DNA from: Bugula neritina
Lineage: Eukaryota > Bryozoa > Gymnolaemata > Cheilostomatida > Bugulidae
Length of the DNA: 26,919 bases
NCBI GenBank assembly: GCA_964035545.1
Contig: CAXIUT010000302.1
Coordinates: forward strand, 1 to 26,919
Reading direction: 5' to 3'
The translations under genes were made by a program, and so were the position numbers. Shown piece by piece: positions 17,334-22,367 of this stretch. How positions within the stretch are numbered: position 1 is the first letter of the stretch; every line of letters begins with the position of its first letter. The notes beneath the pieces were generated by a model, which made no database searches, was not told the origin of the DNA, and was given only the letters and a program-made list of their open reading frames with translations.

Positions 17334-17637
17334 GGTCATGGGTGGGCTGACACGTCACGCAGTGGCACCGACCTGGGCAGCGAAGATGCCCTAAGATAGC
17401 TTGACTATGAGTAATGTACATAAAAAGAAAAGATATGGTGGTCATGGGTGGACTTGTAACGCGTCATGCAATGACACCGACCGAGGTAGCAAAGATACCT
17501 CGTATTCGTGTTACCACTCTTACACTGAAAAGGAAATGGTGGTCATGGGTGGACTGACGCGTCACGCAGTGGCACCGACCCGGGCAACGGAGATGCCCTA
17601 AGATATCTTGACTATGAGTAATGTACTTAGAAAGATA
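17334..17637 (-). repeat. Three ~101-bp repeats each containing the tRNA-Met 3' end
   Basis: The sequence equivalent to the tRNA 3' end (acceptor strand, CCA and part of the T-arm) recurs at 17334 (14 bp, one mismatch, CCA lost), 17436 (21 bp exact) and 17537 (19 bp exact), then in the tRNA fragment at 17638. Spacings are 106, 101 and 101 bp. Between them lie conserved hairpins. Units 1 and 3 share nearly the same spacer (17391-17435 and 17598-17637, differing by a small insertion); unit 2 has a different one. This is the layout of the E. coli tyrT tail, where repeats each start with the last 19 bp of the tRNA and yield rtT RNA. The repeats follow the tRNA in its own direction. Confidence 0.8.
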
Positions 17638-17685
17638 TGGTGGTCATGGGTGGACTTGAACCACCGACCCCAGCATTATGAATGC
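17638..17685 (-). tRNA. tRNA-Met (CAT) 3' fragment, probable distal attachment site
   Basis: Read on the minus strand, 48 nt match tRNA positions 29-76: anticodon loop TTCATAA with stem arm TGCTG, variable loop GGGTC, T-stem GGTGG/CCACC around loop TTCAAGT, acceptor strand CATGACC, then A and encoded CCA. The anticodon CAT and general sequence fit elongator Met; tRNA-Ile2, whose unmodified anticodon is also CAT, cannot be excluded. Beyond 17685 the match stops: the D-arm and the acceptor 5' strand GGTCATG are absent, so no functional tRNA is formed here. A bare 3' half is what integration into a tRNA 3' half leaves at the element's far end. The element is then to the right and the intact tRNA beyond the window. 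Confidence 0.85.
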
Positions 17686-17890
17686 GGTCAATTGGTTTAC
17701 CTGCAATGGCAGAAAATAGCTAAAAATGGACATAAATGATTGTATATTAAAAGATATTTGGGTTTTCAACATCACGTTAATCTATTTTGTATCAATGCAA
17801 TCCACTTACTCACTCCCCCATTATTCCCCCATTTAGGAAATGATATACGAGACAAGTCGAAAAATTGCGTATAACCAATTTGGCAATCTA

Positions 17891-18874
17891 TCAACTGAGA
17901 GCAACTCCAATATCTGACGCAATTAGGGACAAAACACTCTCTTCCAATGGCCACTCTTCCGTAACCCTATTTTTATGCGTATTTAACATCCAATACACAA
18001 AAAGAACTACACTTTGTCTATAAAAACTAGTTACTTCTGCATTAGTCAAAATTCTATCTGCCAAAAAAGAGTACTTGTCTTGGGATAAAAGCTCACATAT
18101 ATCAGTAATAGAATTTGCGCATATGACGTCTTCAAATTCATCCCAAATGACAATGCTCGACTTCTGATTTAGCGGCTTTCGTCCAGTCATCTCATAATAG
18201 AAATCGTCCAATCTCTCTTGAACTTTAAATTCGACCAGAGGGCCATGATTTAGCCTTTTTACTACTTCTTGAAAATACTCATCCGTTGTTTCAATTAAGG
18301 CCATACTCCTTGCGACTGTTCTATTTATTTTAGGCTCTACCTTTCTTTTCGCTTTATAAATGGCATCATGTGTGAGTTCTGCATGTGCATGTTGAAGCAA
18401 TGTCCTAACTTGCACTTCACAACACACATTTGTAGGTATAGCTAAGTTATTTATAGTCGTTTCACGTAAGGGCCTAAGAACATAATGTACGGACTGATAG
18501 GTAAATAGCAAAGGGGCTGATTCTCTCTCAGTCATAAAGTGTCTACATTCCTCATACTCCCATCCTTGATCATTCTTGATCGTGTCACATACTAAGTTTA
18601 AATCGCTTAATAACAACACAACAAATCTTATACCAACTTTATCCTCAATTTCCGAATATGGATCAGCATAGCTTTTAGATGGCCGATAAAAAGCTTTATC
18701 TATTAACGAATTCTCGTCTTTAAGTCTATAAGACGGCGGCACTTTGAAAAAAACTTCAGGCTTGTGCCCTTTATCGTTTAATGAGCTACAAACCTGATCT
18801 AATATCGCTACCGCCCATGCTTCGTATAGTTTTTCTTCGGACCTCCACTTTTCTATGAGCTCACGCTGATTCAT
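17891..18874 (-). CDS. RelA/SpoT-domain nucleotide synthetase
   Basis: A 327-aa protein with a RelA/SpoT synthetase fold, which transfers pyrophosphate from ATP to a nucleotide acceptor (GTP, ATP or tRNA in known members). Signature residues are visible: Arg50 and Lys52 (YRLKD) with Ser56 and Lys60 for ATP, Asp78 in EIEDKVGIRFVV for metal, Tyr126/His130 in YQSVHYVLR, and Glu153 in CEVQVRTLLQHAHAELTHD. No HD hydrolase domain or TGS/ACT domains are present. About 130 residues after the domain are unfamiliar. It starts inside the stop codon of the NA37-like gene (ATGA overlap), so translation is coupled. Housekeeping SAS proteins are about 200-240 aa, so this is longer. Product and role (alarmone, or toxic as in toxSAS/CapRel) are not known. 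Confidence 0.83.
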   Translation of the reverse strand: MNQRELIEKWRSEEKLYEAWAVAILDQVCSSLNDKGHKPEVFFKVPPSYRLKDENSLIDKAFYRPSKSYADPYSEIEDKVGIRFVVLLLSDLNLVCDTIKNDQGWEYEECRHFMTERESAPLLFTYQSVHYVLRPLRETTINNLAIPTNVCCEVQVRTLLQHAHAELTHDAIYKAKRKVEPKINRTVARSMALIETTDEYFQEVVKRLNHGPLVEFKVQERLDDFYYEMTGRKPLNQKSSIVIWDEFEDVICANSITDICELLSQDKYSFLADRILTNAEVTSFYRQSVVLFVYWMLNTHKNRVTEEWPLEESVLSLIASDIGVALS

Positions 18875-19971
18875 TCTTGATTTACTATCAAATCCTTAAT
18901 CGTGACTTTAGTCCACCTAGTATCCTCTGCGACTCCTTCCTCGTTAGCATCAGGTGTAATCGTTTCTATTGTCACATATTCATCTAATACATCTGCGGGT
19001 GCTAGAATCTGAATATTCTTCCTAAACCTTAGTTTGCGAGTCTTTAGTTTGCTCACAATATACTCGGTGTCTTTAGTAAAACTACCTTGTGGCACATCAG
19101 AGTCACGCATGAAATTTTCATAACTGTCCTTCGTTGCGGTATCTACAAAATATTTTTCACCAAAATCTGAAGAACCGATAGCTTGAGCGGTATCAACTTT
19201 TAAATAGGTAACCAACGCATTCATCAAATCATTTTTTTTCTCAACGGAGACATCCAAATCAGAAACAAACTGCTTAGTGCTTTCATAAAACATCATTGTA
19301 GTTCTAGCGCTTGATTGAGGGTAACCACAACCTAAAAAGTCTATGTAAAAATATTTTGCTGCCGCCTTTCCTTCCGTTTTACTGATCTGATAATCAGATA
19401 GCATTACAATCCATTTTTCATTAAGGTTCTCAGGCTCCACTTCACTAGTACTTTTTCGGAAAAATCCTGCTGTTTTATATAATTTTGTGCCAGGTGTTAA
19501 CAATAATTCCTCAACAAACTTTAACGTGATTTCATCATCCACGGTGGTTTCTTTCTCATAGCCACTATGAACCTCAGCTTTGATAATACCGAGATAACTT
19601 TTCGGTAAGGCTGAATATTTTCCAGTAAAAACTATTACAATTCCTCCCGGTATATTTCTTGTTTGCTGAGCATAAGCAAGCTTTGTGGCTACATCATATG
19701 ATGACACAGCAAAATCTTCATCATTCAGATCCACCATTGAGTTAATTAACTTAGGCAATGAGTTGGCACCTTGGTCAAATATCTCCATTTGAACTGCTCT
19801 TGAAGAACTACCTAAAGAATCTGTTATTCGAGAAATAAACGTATTCTTTGCACTTTGCTCAAAGTTCGTAAAATCATGGCTTTGAATAGGCTGAACAATA
19901 CTCCCTTCACCATCTCGCTTAAAAACTTGATGGATAATGATTCTATCCACACTCAAATTCAGTAATTCCAT
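18871..19971 (-). CDS. Nucleoid-associated protein, NA37/YejK-like
   Basis: I start it at the ATG at 19971 (366 aa), preceded by AGGGCGG five nt before; the frame reaches a TTG at 20013, but that is only a few nt from the predicted transcription start. The N-terminus (LNLSVDRIIIHQVFKRDG) and a central block (KYFYIDFLGCGYPQSSART, about 206-224) match the NA37 family of which E. coli YejK/NdpA is a member. That family binds DNA or coats the nucleoid. Between them is IPGGIVIVFTG, another family position. The C-terminal 120 residues end acidic and are unfamiliar. It is the first gene of an operon with the RelA/SpoT-domain gene. In other accessory islands such proteins may sense or protect DNA; here the role is inferred from context only. 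Confidence 0.75.
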   Translation of the reverse strand: MELLNLSVDRIIIHQVFKRDGEGSIVQPIQSHDFTNFEQSAKNTFISRITDSLGSSSRAVQMEIFDQGANSLPKLINSMVDLNDEDFAVSSYDVATKLAYAQQTRNIPGGIVIVFTGKYSALPKSYLGIIKAEVHSGYEKETTVDDEITLKFVEELLLTPGTKLYKTAGFFRKSTSEVEPENLNEKWIVMLSDYQISKTEGKAAAKYFYIDFLGCGYPQSSARTTMMFYESTKQFVSDLDVSVEKKNDLMNALVTYLKVDTAQAIGSSDFGEKYFVDTATKDSYENFMRDSDVPQGSFTKDTEYIVSKLKTRKLRFRKNIQILAPADVLDEYVTIETITPDANEEGVAEDTRWTKVTIKDLIVNQE

Positions 19972-20016
19972 TTCAACCGCCCTGTATTGATTATGAGTTT
20001 CATTTAAACGCAAAAA

Positions 20017-20046
20017 ATATTATCTAGCTACTGAAAACTATGACAA
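20017..20046 (-). promoter_or_regulatory. Predicted promoter of the NA37-RelA/SpoT operon
   Basis: On the minus strand TTGTCA (20041-20046) and TAATAT (20017-20022) are 18 bp apart. The expected transcript start is near 20010, about 40 nt before the ATG at 19971. This also argues against the TTG start at 20013. Confidence 0.45.
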
Positions 20047-20388
20047 TAGCTCCAGTATACATGAACGAAGCTGCTAACTATAAGTCAATCAACTGCAATT
20101 TTACTTTGACTTATTAAACCAAATCACCGATAAAACAAACAATTAAAGCTCACAAAGCTCTGTAACAAGGAATTTCCTACTTTCAGCCAAGAGGACAATG
20201 CGCATACGGGTAAGGCCTGAATTTTTATGGAGGTTCATCGAAACTGTCGCCCACCTTGTCAGGTTTACGCGCCGCTAAACTATAAACTCATAATTCTCCG
20301 CTTGGTAGCTCTTTGGTTTCAGCTTTATGTGGCGCAAAACTAAACACTATCTTGGGAATACCTTAAATACAAATTTAATCAATCAAGC
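20047..20388. other. Intergenic between the cassette and the recombinase-like gene
   Basis: About 340 bp between divergent genes. Apart from the operon promoter next to it I see no clear gene, terminator or strong dyad. Two loosely related segments (GCCGCTAAACTATAAAC near 20271 and GCGCAAAACTAAACAC near 20332) are too diverged to be called a repeat. Confidence 0.4.
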
Positions 20389-21270
20389 ATGAATACAAAC
20401 AAAAAAGGAAAAGCTCCCTATGGATACCAATGGTCTGACGGTGAACTCATATTCAAAAAACCGGAATGCGATATTTACGGTCTTGCTTTTGAGCTGTATT
20501 TTTTGACTGGCCGCATCGGTACTACGGCTCGGCTTCTTAATGAACGAGGCTTCTTGAGCCAACACAAAAGCCCCTTCTCCACTTCTACAGTTCGACGCAT
20601 GCTAACTAACAGTGTCGCAAAAGGAATCTATGAAAAGTCTGCTTCCGCAGACACCGGCGAAGATTGCTCTGTATTAGCACCCGCAATTGTGAGTGAGGAT
20701 ACTTGGAACCAAGTCCAATCCATGATCGCCGAGGCCGCCAATGCAAAATCTCGCGTTCCACGACAAGACATCTTCGTGGGTTTGATCGATTGCGATTGCG
20801 GAACTCCGATGGACCTGCCCTCCAAATCCAAAGAGTATCAATGCTCTGGCTGCAACAATCGTGTTTTAAAGGAAGATTTACATTCTGCCTTTGAAACGGA
20901 ACTAAAGGGGTTGGAAATACCGCCTAGTCATGAACTACAACGCTATGCCAAAGTCACTCTATTGGAAGATGAAATTGATCCAAGTTCCCTCCTCAAATCC
21001 GTTGATAAAAGTATTGAATCCCTGTTTGAGCTCTACGAACAGCAAAAAATTGGTGAACCAATATTCACAGAGCGCATGGCAAAACTAACGAAACGCAAAC
21101 AGCAACTTTTGAGTAACCTCAGTCATCAACTAACTGAAACAACGGATACCTTATCAGATTTATGGCCAACACTTGCCTATGCTGAACAACGCCTCATACT
21201 AGAAAGCCTGCTCCAACGCATTACTGTTTCAAAAACCAAGGTTACCTTTTCCTTTTTCTCTCTTTTTTAA
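20389..21270 (+). CDS. Serine-recombinase-like protein lacking the catalytic domain
   Basis: A 293-aa protein that contains the Recombinase domain of large serine recombinases (APYGYQWSDGEL at 9-20, GTTARLLNERG at 44-54, STVRRMLTNSVAKGIYEK at 66-83). It then has a zinc ribbon with Cys135, Cys137, Cys152 and Cys155 and a charged coiled-coil tail (about 185-250). The N-terminal resolvase domain with the nucleophilic Ser is absent, and no trace of it lies in the ~340 bp upstream. The start at the ATG just before KKGKAPYGY is natural for a group of short recombinase-like proteins in gammaproteobacterial elements that I recall as lacking the catalytic part. DNA binding without cleavage is therefore likely. 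It may act with the small gene at 21547. There is no clear ribosome site. Confidence 0.8.
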   Translation: MNTNKKGKAPYGYQWSDGELIFKKPECDIYGLAFELYFLTGRIGTTARLLNERGFLSQHKSPFSTSTVRRMLTNSVAKGIYEKSASADTGEDCSVLAPAIVSEDTWNQVQSMIAEAANAKSRVPRQDIFVGLIDCDCGTPMDLPSKSKEYQCSGCNNRVLKEDLHSAFETELKGLEIPPSHELQRYAKVTLLEDEIDPSSLLKSVDKSIESLFELYEQQKIGEPIFTERMAKLTKRKQQLLSNLSHQLTETTDTLSDLWPTLAYAEQRLILESLLQRITVSKTKVTFSFFSLF

Positions 21271-21336
21271 AAAGGCCCAACAAGCCACCAAACGGGGTTG
21301 TAATCTAACCCATCCTAGATCATGGACAAAAACGGC

Positions 21337-21363
21337 TTGTGTGGCCTTAGAATGCCCTATAAT
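21337..21363 (+). promoter_or_regulatory. Predicted promoter before the small DNA-binding gene
   Basis: A consensus -10 TATAAT at 21358-21363 with a weak -35 (TTGTGT at 21337-21342, 15 bp spacing, or CTTGTG one base earlier with 16). The transcript would start near 21370 and contain the perfect palindrome at 21403-21418. Confidence 0.5.
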
Positions 21364-21394
21364 GGCTAGGCCAATGGTTATTGCTTTTCTCTTA

Positions 21395-21550
21395 ATGGCT
21401 GTGCGCGACTTGTCGCGCCCTTTTAATGAGAATTCAATAACGACGTTGAGGTGGCGAGTAAGGCGACTTATTTTTAAGCGCTTATTGCTTATTTCACGCG
21501 CTGGCAACCTTGTGCGTCCAGTGCTCATGGCTGAGGTTTACTCATCATGA
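21395..21550 (+). CDS. Possible short leader ORF coupled to the DNA-binding gene
   Basis: A 51-codon frame beginning at the ATG at 21395, downstream of the predicted transcript start, and ending with an ATGA overlap on the gene at 21547. The product is basic (many Arg and Leu) and resembles nothing I know. The overlap suggests translational coupling, but there is no good ribosome site and it could be chance. Confidence 0.25.
   Translation: MAVRDLSRPFNENSITTLRWRVRRLIFKRLLLISRAGNLVRPVLMAEVYSS
21403..21418. repeat. Perfect palindrome in the leader
   Basis: GCGCGAC-TT-GTCGCGC, 7-bp arms, followed closely by TTTT at 21421-21424. It lies about 40 nt after the TATAAT box, so it could be an operator for the encoded DNA-binding protein or an attenuator-like hairpin. 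Confidence 0.5.
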
Positions 21551-21771
21551 TGCTAACTGATACAGCACAACTTTTGTATGACCAATACGGTACACTAACG
21601 CTGAACACACGACAGCTTGCCAAGGTGCTCCATTATCGAACACCTCGGGTATTGCTCAATGCGATTTCAGCGGACCGTTGTCCGGTCCATACTTTTAAGG
21701 TCGGCAAACACCGTGTCGCTGATATTCGCGATGTCGCGGAACATTTAGACACACTGCGTCGCTTTAAATAA
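21547..21771 (+). CDS. Small helix-turn-helix DNA-binding protein
   Basis: A 74-aa protein: LLYDQYGTLTLNTRQLAKVL, then RTPRVLLNAISADRCPVHTF and a short beta-wing VGKHRVADIRDVAEHLDTL. This layout (helix-turn-helix, then a small wing ending in DIRDVAEHLD) is like AlpA/PrtN/excisionase-type winged-helix proteins that control element excision or late genes. It follows the recombinase-like gene on the same strand and ends just before a strong terminator. It starts at ATGATG at 21547, overlapping the stop of a short upstream frame. The role as excisionase or regulator is an inference. Confidence 0.75.
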   Translation: MMLTDTAQLLYDQYGTLTLNTRQLAKVLHYRTPRVLLNAISADRCPVHTFKVGKHRVADIRDVAEHLDTLRRFK

Positions 21772-21777
21772 TAAGAA

Positions 21778-21803
21778 GGCCAACTCTTGGAGTTGGCCTT
21801 TTT
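21778..21803 (+). terminator. Intrinsic terminator
   Basis: Perfect 9-bp stem GGCCAACTC/GAGTTGGCC with a 3-nt loop, followed by TTTTT. It lies 7 bp after the stop of the small DNA-binding gene. Confidence 0.93.
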
Positions 21804-21818
21804 CATTTGAGAGTGGTT

Positions 21819-21848
21819 TTGCTATTTTTAGCGCACCTTTGCTATAGT
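21819..21848 (+). promoter_or_regulatory. Possible promoter for a short downstream ORF
   Basis: TTGCTA at 21819-21824 and TATAGT at 21843-21848 are separated by 18 bp, directly after the terminator. The transcript would start near 21855. Confidence 0.35.
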
Positions 21849-21876
21849 GGTGTTGGTAGCACAGGTTGCGCTAACT

Positions 21877-22047
21877 ATGCTTATGAATAATAAGAGAAAA
21901 CAGGTATCGCTGAATGATTTTCATTTGGAATTAACGTTGGCGTTTGCCTTACTTATGATCTTGATCTTTCATGACGGCGCGAAAGCCGCCTTCTGTTATA
22001 GTTCATCTAATACAAGCTCGTTAACCGGCTATTCATTAAGCCGTTAG
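21877..22047 (+). CDS. Small hypothetical membrane protein
   Basis: A 56-codon frame from the ATG at 21877 (another ATG two codons later). The product has a basic start (NNKRKQ) and one hydrophobic helix (LELTLAFALLMILIF), ending in a Ser-rich tail. It lies behind a plausible promoter between a terminator and the decayed transfer genes. No ribosome site is clear and I do not recognise a family. Confidence 0.3.
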   Translation: MLMNNKRKQVSLNDFHLELTLAFALLMILIFHDGAKAAFCYSSSNTSSLTGYSLSR

Positions 22048-22367
22048 GAACCTTTCTCTATTGGAGAATTCCCTTCGGGTTCAATGCTAGACACCTAACG
22101 CATTTAGACGAATCGAGCACAGGCAGCCCGCGCCACTCGATGTCCAAGTGTTAGTGTGACAAAACAAATACAAAAATAAAAATTTAGTTCTTTATTTTAG
22201 TTTTTAATCACATTTAAAATGCGCGCCTGTGCTGCTTTTAGTAAAGAACGAACTTCGCTTATGGTCAAGCGCCCATCTGTGGATAACTCAGGTCACTACT
22301 AACCACATACTTAGAGTTCCTGTCTAATGTACACATTCAGGACAAGAGCCTGTCACGGTGTCGCTGG
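22048..22367. other. Intergenic with AT-rich patch and DnaA-box match
   Basis: About 320 bp without a gene. An AT-rich patch lies at 22148-22215, and a perfect DnaA-box match (TGTGGATAA, the complement of TTATCCACA) at 22278-22286. One box alone does not make an origin. The transfer ATPase pseudogene ends at the right edge of this stretch. Confidence 0.4.

Noticed and set aside
17401-17601. Open frame of 66 codons within the repeats
   Set aside because: It follows from the tandem repeat itself. E. coli rtT repeats encode the small Tpr protein, but nothing here shows selection on the protein.
17334-17690. CRISPR-like appearance of the ~101-bp periodic repeats
   Set aside because: The repeated part is the tRNA 3' end, the units share sequence throughout, spacers of units 1 and 3 are nearly identical, and no cas genes are present.
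17638-17760. A complete, functional tRNA-Met
   Set aside because: The sequence beyond 17685 lacks the D-arm and the acceptor strand GGTCATG, so no cloverleaf can form.
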